Shown here: piece by piece, positions 1 to 7,601 of the stretch | Numbering within the stretch: position 1 is the stretch's first letter | Layout: each line of letters starts with the position of its first letter | Source: Comamonas sp. BIGb0124 | GTDB taxonomy: Bacteria; Pseudomonadota; Gammaproteobacteria; Burkholderiales; Burkholderiaceae_C | NCBI RefSeq assembly: GCF_003752175.1 | Contig: NZ_RJVF01000011.1 | Span: forward strand, 372,001-436,000 | Direction: 5' to 3' | Length of the DNA stretch: 64,000 nucleotides | Program-made: the position numbers and the translations under genes | The notes under the pieces: generated by a model | Databases searched by the model: none | Seen by the model: the letters and a program-made list of their open reading frames with translations, nothing else | What the model was told of the DNA's origin: nothing

Positions 1-135
1 CTCGAGGGCGTGGCCATGCCCGACGGTTTCCCGTCGCGTTCGCAGATCAAGCTGATGGCTTTCGATGCCGACCAGGCGCTCAAGAACGCCGAAGCCGACA
101 AACAGAAGTTCGGCCAGCTCTACGGCGCCAAGTAA
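1..135 (+). CDS. ABC transporter substrate-binding protein, C-terminal fragment
   Basis: Open from the left edge and stopped by TAA at 133-135, giving the last 44 residues of a protein that begins outside the window. The tail (ending KFGQLYGAK) has the lysine-rich helical look of the C-terminus of periplasmic binding proteins of the Fe3+/polyamine/2-aminoethylphosphonate group. The gene is followed 29 bases later by a permease and an ATPase on the same strand, the usual gene order for such importers. Identity rests mostly on context. Confidence 0.6.
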   Translation, partial: LEGVAMPDGFPSRSQIKLMAFDADQALKNAEADKQKFGQLYGAK

Positions 136-164
136 GAAGACCGGAAACACAGCGGGGCTGATGG

Positions 165-1922
165 ATGTCGTCTCTCGAATTGCCGAAGCCGCTGGGGCTG
201 GACGCTCTGCATCCGCCGCAGCGCAGCCCCTGGCGGCACTGGCTGGGCCAGGCTACCTGGCCTTTCACCGTGCTCATGGTGCTGGCCACGCTGCTCAGCG
301 TGCTGCCGAGCCTGCGCCTGCTGTGGGAGGCGCTGGCCGGCTGGCGCCTGGGTCCGGATGCGCCGCTGCTGCGCGCCGCGGCCGATCCCATGACCTGGTA
401 TGCCCTGATCAACACGCTCAACATGGGCGTGTGGGGCACGCTGGTGGCCGTGGCCCTGGGGGCCCTGTTTGCCTTGGCCGTGGTGCTCACCGACATGCGG
501 CGCAAGTCCCTGTGGGTCTTTGCCTTCATGCTGCCCATGATGATTCCGCCCCAGGTCACGGCGCTGGCCTGGCTGCAGCTGCTCGGTCCGTCGAGCACCC
601 TGCTGCAGTCGCTGGATCTGGCCCCGGCGCTGGGCAGTCCGCAGCCGCTGTATTCGCCGGCCGGCATCGCGCTGCTGCTGGGCGTGCAGCATGCGCCCCT
701 GGTTTTCCTGGCCTTGCGTGCCAGCCTGCTGGCGCTGCCCGCCGATCTGTGCGAGGCCGCACGGCTCTCCGGCGCCGGTCCCTGGCGGGTGCTGTGGCAG
801 GTGGTGTTGCCGCTGGCCCGGCCGGGCCTGGTGGCGGGCGCGGCGATGGCGTTCGTGTCGGCACTCGGCAACTTCGGCATTCCCGCCATGCTGGGCATCC
901 CGGTCGGCTACTACACGCTGCCCACGCTCATCTACCAGAAGATGGCCAGCTTCGGGCCGGGCATGCTGCAGCACGTGGCGGCGCTGTCCATGCTGGTCGG
1001 GGCGATCGCGCTGGCCGGCGTGGCCTTGCAGATGCGCCTGCAGTCTCGGGCACGCTATCGCCTCGTCGGCATGAACGGCCGCCCGGCCACCATGAGCCTG
1101 GGCCGCTGGCATGTGGCGCTCGAGGCGCTGATCGCCCTGGTGCTGGCAATGGTGCTGCTGGCGCCGCTGGTGGCGTTGGTGAGCAGTTCGCTGGTGCCGG
1201 CGATGGGGGTGTCGCTGTCGGCCCAGTCGTTCACGCTGCATGCCTATGAGGAAATGCTCAGCCGCCAGGGCGTGACCTGGCGGGCGGCCGGCAACAGCCT
1301 GCTGCTGGCCGGCAGTGCGGCCCTGCTGCTGCTGGCTCTGGCGGTGCCGCTCGCGTGGTTCATGGTCCGGCGGCCCAGCCGCTGGGGCGCGGTGGTCAAC
1401 GCCTGTCTGGAAATCCCCTATGCCTTGCCGGGCACGGTGCTGGCCGTGGCCTGCATTCTGTTGCTGGCCAAGCCGTTGCCGGTGCTGCAGGTGGGCCTGT
1501 ACGGCACGCTGGGCATCATCTTCGTGGCCTACCTCGCGCGCTTCATCGTCGTGGCGCTCAAGCCCGTGCAGGCCAGCATGCAGCAGCTCGACCCCGCACT
1601 CGAGGAAGCCGCGCAACTGGCGGGTGCGGACGTCTGGCAGCGCCTGCGCAGCATCCTGCTGCCCCTGCTCGCGCCTTCGGCGTTCGCCGGCGGCCTGCTG
1701 GTCTTCCTGACCGCCGTCAACGAACTGACCGTGTCGGCCCTGCTCTGGAGCGCCGGCAACGAAACGCTGGGCGTGCTCATCTTCAACTACAACGAAAGCG
1801 GCGACAACGTGCTGGCTTCGGCCATCGCGGTGGTCATCGTGGCCGCCGTGGCGGGCCTGATGGCCGCCATGAGCGTGCTCGGCCGCCACCTGCCGCAAGG
1901 AGTGATTCCATGGCGCACCTGA
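165..1922 (+). CDS. ABC transporter permease, two fused BPD domains (FbpB/2-AEP type)
   Basis: 585-residue inner-membrane protein with about twelve hydrophobic segments and two copies of the binding-protein-dependent permease domain. The EAA-type cytoplasmic loops are visible as [20 protein letters not shown] near residue 200 and [20 protein letters not shown] near residue 480. Such fused permeases occur in Fe3+ (FbpB/SfuB) and putative 2-aminoethylphosphonate importers. It lies between the binding-protein tail and the ATPase gene, and its end overlaps the ATPase start by 13 bases, so the genes are probably translationally coupled. The substrate cannot be read from the sequence; phosphatase-like genes downstream make a phosphorylated organic compound more likely than iron. 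Confidence 0.85.
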   Translation: MSSLELPKPLGLDALHPPQRSPWRHWLGQATWPFTVLMVLATLLSVLPSLRLLWEALAGWRLGPDAPLLRAAADPMTWYALINTLNMGVWGTLVAVALGALFALAVVLTDMRRKSLWVFAFMLPMMIPPQVTALAWLQLLGPSSTLLQSLDLAPALGSPQPLYSPAGIALLLGVQHAPLVFLALRASLLALPADLCEAARLSGAGPWRVLWQVVLPLARPGLVAGAAMAFVSALGNFGIPAMLGIPVGYYTLPTLIYQKMASFGPGMLQHVAALSMLVGAIALAGVALQMRLQSRARYRLVGMNGRPATMSLGRWHVALEALIALVLAMVLLAPLVALVSSSLVPAMGVSLSAQSFTLHAYEEMLSRQGVTWRAAGNSLLLAGSAALLLLALAVPLAWFMVRRPSRWGAVVNACLEIPYALPGTVLAVACILLLAKPLPVLQVGLYGTLGIIFVAYLARFIVVALKPVQASMQQLDPALEEAAQLAGADVWQRLRSILLPLLAPSAFAGGLLVFLTAVNELTVSALLWSAGNETLGVLIFNYNESGDNVLASAIAVVIVAAVAGLMAAMSVLGRHLPQGVIPWRT

Positions 1923-2947
1923 GCCTTCACGGCGTGAGCCGCCGTTACGGCAGCCAGACCGTGGTCCAGGATCTGGACCTGTCCATCCCCGCCGGCGCGT
2001 TCGTCGCCCTGCTCGGGCCCAGCGGCTGCGGCAAGACCACCACGCTGCGCATGATCGCCGGCTTCGAGGCGCCCGATGCCGGCGAGATCCGGCTCGGCCA
2101 GCAGGTCCTGGCCGACGGCCGGGTCAGCCTGCCGCCCGAGCAGCGCCACATGGGCATGGTGTTCCAGTCCTATGCCCTGTGGCCTCACCTCTCGGTGGCC
2201 GACAACGTCGGTTATCCCCTGAAGCTGCGCGGCGTGCGCGGAGCCGACTACCGGCGCCGCGTGCACGATGCGCTGGCGATGGTGCAGCTCGAATCGCGCG
2301 GGCAGTCCATGCCGCAGGATCTCAGTGGCGGCCAGCGCCAGCGCGTGGCCCTGGCACGCTGCCTGGTGGCCGAGCCCCAGGTGGTGCTGCTCGACGAGCC
2401 GCTGGCCAATCTCGACCGCCATCTGCGCGCGTCGATGGAGTCGACCTTCCGCGAATTCCACCGCCGCACCGGAGCCACCTTCATCTATGTGACCCACGAT
2501 CAGGGCGAAGCCATGGCACTGGCCGATCACGTGGCCGTCATGCATCAGGGTCGCCTGGTGCAGTGGGCCACGCCGCAGGCGCTCTACAGTCAGCCGCGCA
2601 CCGACTGGCTGGCCGGTTTCATCGGCCAGGGCAGCGTGCTGCGCCAGGGCCAGGATCTGCGCGAGCAGACGGTGGCCGGTGACCAGGTGCATGCGCTGCT
2701 GGGCGGTGCTTCGGCCCAGGATGCCTACCCGCTGCTGGTGCGACCCGAACACGTGCGGCTGGCCGACGGCGGCATGCCGCTGCGCGGTCAGGTGCACGAA
2801 TGCGTGTTCAAGGGCGAACGCTACGAAGTCCGCCTGAACCTGCCGGGCGGCCAGTCGCTGTTGGCCTACCACGACCGCGCGCTGCCGCCTGGCGCGCAGA
2901 CCGGACTGTCCATCGCGCAGGCCTGGGGGTTGGCTCGTGCGGCCTGA
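1910..2947 (+). CDS. ABC transporter ATP-binding protein (FbpC/PotA type)
   Basis: 345 residues. Walker A GPSGCGKTTT, Q-loop in VFQSYALWPHLS, signature LSGGQRQR, Walker B VVLLDEP and the switch histidine in YVTHDQGEAMALAD are all present, followed by a C-terminal TOBE-like region of about 110 residues (with VRPEHVRL). This is the layout of the Fe3+/polyamine/sugar importer ATPases. The ATG at 1910 lies inside the end of the permease gene and is preceded by GCAAGGAGTG, a good ribosome binding site. It powers the transporter encoded just upstream. Confidence 0.9.
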   Translation: MAHLSLHGVSRRYGSQTVVQDLDLSIPAGAFVALLGPSGCGKTTTLRMIAGFEAPDAGEIRLGQQVLADGRVSLPPEQRHMGMVFQSYALWPHLSVADNVGYPLKLRGVRGADYRRRVHDALAMVQLESRGQSMPQDLSGGQRQRVALARCLVAEPQVVLLDEPLANLDRHLRASMESTFREFHRRTGATFIYVTHDQGEAMALADHVAVMHQGRLVQWATPQALYSQPRTDWLAGFIGQGSVLRQGQDLREQTVAGDQVHALLGGASAQDAYPLLVRPEHVRLADGGMPLRGQVHECVFKGERYEVRLNLPGGQSLLAYHDRALPPGAQTGLSIAQAWGLARAA

Positions 2948-4259
2948 CCACGTCATGCGTTCGGTGATGGCGCGCACCGGCCGGCTGCCGCGCGTGGCCC
3001 GCGAGGCGGTGCAGGCACTCGGCCTCGGCTCGCCCCGGCCGCTGCCCGACGAACGCCGCCCCGACATGCTGGCCCCGCTGCCCCTGCCGCAGGATGCCGC
3101 GGCGCGCCTGGCCTGCGGCCGGCCACGCACGCGCTGCCAGGCCGGGGGAACATCGCTGATCCTGGCCAATGGCTGGCAGGTCGAGGTGCTCAGCGGCCGC
3201 GGCGGCAAGCAGCCTGCCGCGATCCTGATCGACACCGGCACGCAGCGTGTGCTGCTCGACGCCGGTGCCTCGCTCGAGACGGCGCATGACGACGGCGCCG
3301 ACGCCTGGCTCGGCCGTGCGCTGGCCAAAGGGCTCGATGCCGTGCTCATCACGCACGATCATGTCGACCACATCGGCGCCGCGCATCGTGTGCCGGCGGC
3401 CATCCCGCTTTACGTCACCGCCGAGGCCGCCGCGGGCCTGCCGCCGGGACGCCCCTGGCAGGCCATGCCGCTGCGTGGCCAGTGGCGCCTGGAGCGGCCC
3501 GGTGCGCGGCCCGTGCTGGTGCGCACGGGCGCGAGCGGGCATTCGCTGGGCGGGGTCTGGCTGCATCTGTCGGATCCGGACGATGTGGACGGCGGCGTGT
3601 TCTACAGCGGCGACGTCTCGCTGGAGTCCACCTGGCTGGCCTTCGACGTGCCGCCGCGTGCCGAGCTGGCGCTGCTCGATGCCTCCTACGGCATGGACGA
3701 CACCGCGCAGCCGCTGCGCCAGGCGGCATTGGCGGCGCGCCTGGACCGGCCGACTCTGCTGCCGGTGCCGCCGAGCGGCCGCGCCCTCGAAATGGCGCTG
3801 TGGCTCGATGCCCTGGGCCGCCGCGACTGGTCGATGGACAGTGCCTGCCGCGACGTGCTGGCGCAGGCCCTGGCCGCGCCCGCCCATCAATTTGCCCCCG
3901 GCGTGCAGGCGCGCCTGGCCGCGCTGCAGCCGCGCGCGCGGCAGTTCGATGCGCAGGCCCCTCTGCTGCTGGCCGCCGATGCCGACGGGCAGGGCGGCGA
4001 AGCGGGCCGTCTGCTGGCCGATCCCGCCCTGCGCCACCAGGTGATCTACACCGGCTATATGCCGCCGGCTCTGGCGACAGCGGCGGCCGCCGGTTCCTGC
4101 ATGCTGCGCTGGAACGTGCATCCGCGCCTGCGCGATCTGGGCACGCTGCTGGAGGTCACGCAGGCCAGCCGGTGGCTGCCCTTGTTCACCGCCCAGCCGA
4201 TGCCCGCCGATCCCGGCGTGGTGCCGCCTCGCGATCCGGAGACGCGTCATGCGGCCTGA
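2937..4259 (+). CDS. metallo-beta-lactamase-fold hydrolase with beta-CASP-like region
   Basis: 440 residues from a GTG start that overlaps the ATPase stop; an in-frame ATG at 2955 is an alternative. The metal-binding motif HDHVDH lies at residues 140-145. Further features match beta-CASP nucleases: an LLDASYG segment where they have an ESTYG-type segment, a PPSGRALEMALWLD segment like the usual GRAQELL motif, an IYTGY segment, and a late HPRLRDL histidine segment. Family members cleave RNA or DNA or hydrolyse phosphodiesters. Lying between an importer and two phosphatase-like genes suggests work on a phosphorylated substrate, which is inference. No signal peptide is visible, so it is probably cytoplasmic. 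Confidence 0.7.
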   Translation: MRPDHVMRSVMARTGRLPRVAREAVQALGLGSPRPLPDERRPDMLAPLPLPQDAAARLACGRPRTRCQAGGTSLILANGWQVEVLSGRGGKQPAAILIDTGTQRVLLDAGASLETAHDDGADAWLGRALAKGLDAVLITHDHVDHIGAAHRVPAAIPLYVTAEAAAGLPPGRPWQAMPLRGQWRLERPGARPVLVRTGASGHSLGGVWLHLSDPDDVDGGVFYSGDVSLESTWLAFDVPPRAELALLDASYGMDDTAQPLRQAALAARLDRPTLLPVPPSGRALEMALWLDALGRRDWSMDSACRDVLAQALAAPAHQFAPGVQARLAALQPRARQFDAQAPLLLAADADGQGGEAGRLLADPALRHQVIYTGYMPPALATAAAAGSCMLRWNVHPRLRDLGTLLEVTQASRWLPLFTAQPMPADPGVVPPRDPETRHAA

Positions 4260-4860
4260 ACCCTTTGTCTTCATGCGCCACGGCCAGACCGCGGCCAATG
4301 CCTGCGGCCTGATCTGCGGGCGCCTCGATGTTCCGCTGGATGCCACCGGGCGGGCCCAGGCCCGCGCGGCCCAGGGCCTGCTGGGTGCCACGCGCTGGTC
4401 CTGCGTGGCCGTGAGCTCGGCGCTGCGCGCGCGGCAGACCGCGCAACTCGCCCTGCCCGAGGCCGCGCTGACCCCGGTGCACGACCTGCGCGAACGCGAC
4501 TGGGGCGAACTCGAAGGCCTGCCTCTGGCCCAGCAGTGCGACTACCTGGACACGCCGCCCGGCGGCGAGAGCTGGGCCGACTTCGTCGGCCGTGTGCAGG
4601 GTGCGCTCGACAGCCTGCTGGCCCAGTTCGAGCAGCCGCTCGTCATCGCCCACTCCGGTGTCTGGCGAGCCATCCACTTTGCGCTCTACGGCACGCCGCA
4701 TGGCCCGCGTATCGGCAACACCCTGCCCATGCTCGTGGCCCCCGTGCGAGCCCAAGCGGTGCCCGGCCAGGCCGCCGATTGGCAATTGCTGCCCTACGAA
4801 CGTGTCGCCCGCGCCAGCCGACCCGGCATCCCGCTCGAGCTCGATGCCATCGACGACTGA
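4249..4860 (+). CDS. histidine phosphatase family protein
   Basis: 203 residues with the phosphoglycerate-mutase-like catalytic motif FMRHGQTAAN near the N-terminus, LRARQTAQLA, the acid residue segment ERDWGELEG and the second catalytic histidine in IAHSGVWRAI. This is the pattern of CobC/alpha-ribazole-phosphatase-like small phosphatases that act through a phospho-histidine. The ATG overlaps the end of the metallo-hydrolase gene by 11 bases, so it belongs to the same operon. Its substrate is unknown; no cobalamin genes are nearby, which argues against a CobC role. Confidence 0.8.
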   Translation: MRPEPFVFMRHGQTAANACGLICGRLDVPLDATGRAQARAAQGLLGATRWSCVAVSSALRARQTAQLALPEAALTPVHDLRERDWGELEGLPLAQQCDYLDTPPGGESWADFVGRVQGALDSLLAQFEQPLVIAHSGVWRAIHFALYGTPHGPRIGNTLPMLVAPVRAQAVPGQAADWQLLPYERVARASRPGIPLELDAIDD

Positions 4861-4920
4861 ACGCGTGCCCGACCGCTGCATCGACGGCCGCGCCGCCGGC
4901 GGATGCACGGTCTCCCGAAT

Positions 4921-4974
4921 CCACCGCCCACCGCCCACCGCCCACCGACCCGCTTCGATTCGATTCGATTCGAT
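4921..4974 (+). repeat. two adjacent short tandem repeats, heptamer and pentamer
   Basis: Three perfect copies of CCACCGC (4921-4941) followed by a near copy, then four copies of TTCGA plus T at 4954-4974. They sit 22-75 bases before the probable ATG of the HAD gene and inside an open frame that continues upstream to an ATG at 4903. Neither unit length is a multiple of three, so copy changes would shift that upstream frame or change spacing. Confidence 0.85.
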
Positions 4975-4995
4975 CAACCGCCTGACCGAGCTCCC

Positions 4996-5499
4996 ATGAC
5001 CGCCCTTGCCGCCACCCCCGCTCTTGCCCCGCTGTCCACCCACGCCGACCCGCGTGCGGCCGTCATCGTCGATGTCGACGGCACGCTCGCCCGATTCGAT
5101 CCCGACCGCGAAGGCCGCTGGGTGCTGGGGCCTGAAAAGAACTGGCCCGCATTCTTCGACGTGATGGACGGCACCCCCGTCTTCCCCGACGTCGCGCGGC
5201 TGGTGCGGCTGCTGCATTCGCAGGGACAGGCCATCCTGATCTGTTCGGGCCGCCCTGCGGCGTGGCAGGCACAGACGGCGTCCTGGCTGCAACGCCACGA
5301 CATTCCGTTCGACGCCTTCTACCTGCGACCCGAGGGCGCCGACGCCTTGCCCGACGAGGTCGTCAAGGAGGCCCTGTATGCCCGCATGCAGGCCGACGGT
5401 TTCCAGCCCTGGCTGGTGCTCGACGACCGCGATGCCGTCGTCGCCCAGTGGCGCAGCATGGGCCTGACCTGCCTGCAGTGCGCCCCCGGCGCATTCTGA
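4996..5499 (+). CDS. HAD-family phosphatase, polynucleotide 3'-phosphatase type
   Basis: 167 residues from ATG 4996. DVDGT (D26, D28) is HAD motif I, ICSGRP is motif II, the lysine in DEVVKEALYARM fits motif III and LDDRDAVVAQWRSMGL fits motif IV. The spacing and the closing WR-x-x-G-L-x-C-x-Q segment resemble the phosphatase half of T4 polynucleotide kinase/PNKP, here without a kinase domain. An ATG at 4903 would add 31 residues encoded by the tandem repeats, which look non-coding. It may share the operon upstream or have its own promoter in the 135-base spacer. The substrate is not certain. Confidence 0.75.
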   Translation: MTALAATPALAPLSTHADPRAAVIVDVDGTLARFDPDREGRWVLGPEKNWPAFFDVMDGTPVFPDVARLVRLLHSQGQAILICSGRPAAWQAQTASWLQRHDIPFDAFYLRPEGADALPDEVVKEALYARMQADGFQPWLVLDDRDAVVAQWRSMGLTCLQCAPGAF

Positions 5500-5544
5500 C
5501 GGCTGCTGCCGCCTGACCGGCCTTTTCAAAGGGTGCGGATACCT

Positions 5545-5575
5545 GTACCGCCTGGCTTGCATACCCAGGCGGTGC
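5545..5575 (+). terminator. hairpin downstream of HAD gene
   Basis: Perfect 9-bp stem ACCGCCTGG / CCAGGCGGT (5547-5555 with 5565-5573) around a 9-base loop, about 46 bases after the HAD stop. There is no T-run after it, so it could be an RNA-stability or rho-assisted element rather than an intrinsic terminator. Confidence 0.35.
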
Positions 5576-5664
5576 CATCGCGGCCGGTTATCCGACCGGC
5601 CTGCCGATTGTCATGAATATTTGAATATTCGACCGTTTTGATGACCGTTCGACGGTTCCGATGG

Positions 5665-5692
5665 CCACCGCCGTTTCCGGCGGTGGAGTTTT
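5665..5692 (+). terminator. rho-independent terminator-like hairpin
   Basis: CCACCGCCG (5665-5673) pairs with CGGCGGTGG (5678-5686) around a TTTC loop, followed by AGTTTTA. It would end transcription coming from the HAD gene before the pilus operon. Confidence 0.55.
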
Positions 5693-6286
5693 ACCGGAGT
5701 CGAATCGAATCGTGAAACGCGGATCGCCCGAGTTTCTGGCCGATCCCGCCGCCGTCCAGACCTCCTCGCTCTGGATCGGTTCGGCCATGCCCGATCTCTT
5801 TGCATGCCATGCGCCTGCCGCAGCCTGCTGCGCCTGAGCCCAAGCCTGGGCCTGCTTGCCTTGGGTCTCTCCTGATCTTGTCTCGTTTGCCCCGAGTGGC
5901 TCTCACGCAACGGGCCGGCCACGCCTTGTCTGCGGATTCTCCCCCATTGTCGTGCAGCGGCGCGTTCGGGGCTGTTTAAAGAAGACTCAGATCCCGTTTT
6001 TATATAGATACAAAAATAGGTGGCAAGTCATTTTATTAATGCCTGTTAATTCTTGAACATAATTGTCATTTGTTGACTATTATTAATTTGCATTGGTTGC
6101 CATTTGAAGAAATTTTGCAACTGTCAAATCAAGAAGTGAAGAAAATCGTCGCATTCTGATTGCTGACAGGTTTTGTTGAAATGAAGGCGATCGGGATAAA
6201 AGCAGTTTCGAGGTCGGCCGTGCAGCCCTATCCATCCAGACAGCGCACGCCGTACCAATCCTTTTCGGCATTTCAAAGTCAATACC

Positions 6287-6973
6287 ATGAATCGTTCTTC
6301 ATTTTCCCTGCGCCGCAGCGCGGCAACCCAGCGCGGCTACAGCCTGATCGAGCTGTCCATTGCGATGGCCATTCTGTCGGTGGTCATCGTCGGCTCGCTG
6401 GTGGGGGTGCAGCGCATCCTGGCCAACAACCGGGCCAACCACGTGCTGCAGGACATTCCCCGCATCAACGCCTCGCTGGTGGCCGCAACGGCCAACTCGG
6501 GCGTTGCCGCAGGCATCTCCACCACCCAGGCCGCCAATCTGGGCGTTTTTCCCGCCAACATCGTGGTCCGCGGTACTTCGAACGCCGTGACCAATGTGCG
6601 CAATCCCTTCGGCGGCAACTATTTCGTCGCGGGCAACAGCGCGGCAGTGGGTTCGGCGCCGGTTGGCACGGGCGTCTTCATCCAGGTGAGCAGCGTGCCC
6701 GCCGCCATGTGCGCGACCATTGTCAATGGCATGGCGCCGCTGGCCAGCGGGATCTGGGTGACCGCGCCCCCGGCCGCCGCGGCGGCCGGCACGACAGCCA
6801 CCGCCGGTCCTATTGGAAGCACGACTGTCGCGACCATTGCCACGCCCGCGGGTGACGGTGATGCCACGACGGTGAAGGACTCTGCCGCAGGCGCCACGGT
6901 CAACCTGGGCCGACTGGCCACGCAGTGTTCGAACGATGGTTCGACCGTGGTCGCCTTCATGCCAGGCGCCTGA
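6287..6973 (+). CDS. pilS: type IVb major pilin, PilS family
   Basis: 228 residues. A 17-residue basic leader ends in RG and is followed by YSLIELS and a long hydrophobic helix, the class III prepilin signature with the conserved Glu at mature position 5. The body is Ala/Gly/Thr-rich with Cys in AAMCATIVNG and LATQCSND, likely the pilin disulfide. It resembles PilS of the R64/IncI1 thin pilus and related Tcp-like pilins. Mature residue 1 is Tyr rather than Phe. It is the first gene of the cluster, whereas in R64 pilS lies after pilR. The ribosome binding site is weak. A prepilin peptidase is needed for maturation and is not in the window. Confidence 0.85.
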   Translation: MNRSSFSLRRSAATQRGYSLIELSIAMAILSVVIVGSLVGVQRILANNRANHVLQDIPRINASLVAATANSGVAAGISTTQAANLGVFPANIVVRGTSNAVTNVRNPFGGNYFVAGNSAAVGSAPVGTGVFIQVSSVPAAMCATIVNGMAPLASGIWVTAPPAAAAAGTTATAGPIGSTTVATIATPAGDGDATTVKDSAAGATVNLGRLATQCSNDGSTVVAFMPGA

Positions 6974-7136
6974 AGCCCCGGTTGATGAGTTAGCGGGGCG
7001 GGGCCGGGCCGGGAGGCTCGTCCCTGCCTCCGTCCATTCGGTGATGCCGTTGGGGACCATGACAGCGTTCGAGCCTGTCTTGTGCCTGGCGGTACCCGCC
7101 CCGTTGGTCCCGTTGACCTGAGGTGAGCCTCGTCCT

Positions 7137-7601
7137 ATGAAATTTCCCCAATTGATCGCAGCGTGCTGCGCCGGGTTCCTGATGCCTGGGGCAGCCGTCC
7201 TGGCTGCGGAAACCCCGTCCGCCGGTCCTCGAGGCAGCAGCAACGTGGAGTGGATCGTCACCCCCCGGCCTTCCGTGCGTCAGGCCACGCCGGCCGGCAT
7301 GGCGGTGCCGCCGACGGTCGAACCGGAGGCCGCCTCCGAGTGGAGCGTCCTGCTGTCCGACCGCACGCTCTACCAGGTCCTTCTGCGCTGGACTCGCGAG
7401 GCCGGCTGGCAACTGGTCTGGGAAGCCGAGCGAGATTTCGCCATCGATGCCCAGGTGGCCCTGCAGGGCAGTTTCCTGCAGGCCCTGGGGCAGGCCATGG
7501 CCACGCTGAGCGACAGCGATTTCCCGCTGCAGGCAACTGCCAACACCGCCACCCGTGTGGTGCGTATCACCCGTTATCAACTGGATGGTGACCGCCGATG
7601 A
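7137..7601 (+). CDS. PilL/TcpQ-domain pilus assembly protein
   Basis: 154 residues with an N-terminal signal peptide (hydrophobic stretch, cleavage around VLAAE). Residues about 65-150 carry the TcpQ/PilL C-terminal pattern: SEWSVLLSDRTLYQVLLRW, then AGWQLVWEAERDF and a closing beta segment with TRVVRI. TcpQ proteins stabilise and localise the outer-membrane secretin of type IVb pili. Its end overlaps pilN by 4 bases, which supports that role. It is shorter than R64 PilL and holds only the C-terminal domain. Confidence 0.75.
   Translation: MKFPQLIAACCAGFLMPGAAVLAAETPSAGPRGSSNVEWIVTPRPSVRQATPAGMAVPPTVEPEAASEWSVLLSDRTLYQVLLRWTREAGWQLVWEAERDFAIDAQVALQGSFLQALGQAMATLSDSDFPLQATANTATRVVRITRYQLDGDRR

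Larger units (their letters stand above)
5500..6286. other. 787-bp gene-free region with AT-rich leader before pilS
   Basis: No convincing gene on either strand. The first part holds two hairpins (5545-5575, 5665-5692) and a short run of TCGAA units at 5700-5710 that mirrors the TTCGA repeat at 4954. From about 5980 to 6210 base composition drops sharply to clearly AT-rich, unlike its neighbours. This tract contains promoter-like pieces, such as TTGAAC at 6053 and TATTAT at 6078 with a 19-base gap (longer than ideal). It probably holds the promoter and regulatory sites for the pilus operon. Confidence 0.6.

Noticed and set aside
120-1898. 592-codon minus-strand frame opposite the first permease
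   Set aside because: Gln/His/Arg-rich shadow frame caused by high GC at third positions.
5691-5922. Small minus-strand open frames in the pilus upstream region
   Set aside because: Arg/Gly-rich frames with no start signals; the region fits non-coding hairpins and leader better.
6073-6101. TTGACT at 6073 as a -35 box for pilS
   Set aside because: No acceptable -10 box 16-18 bases downstream.
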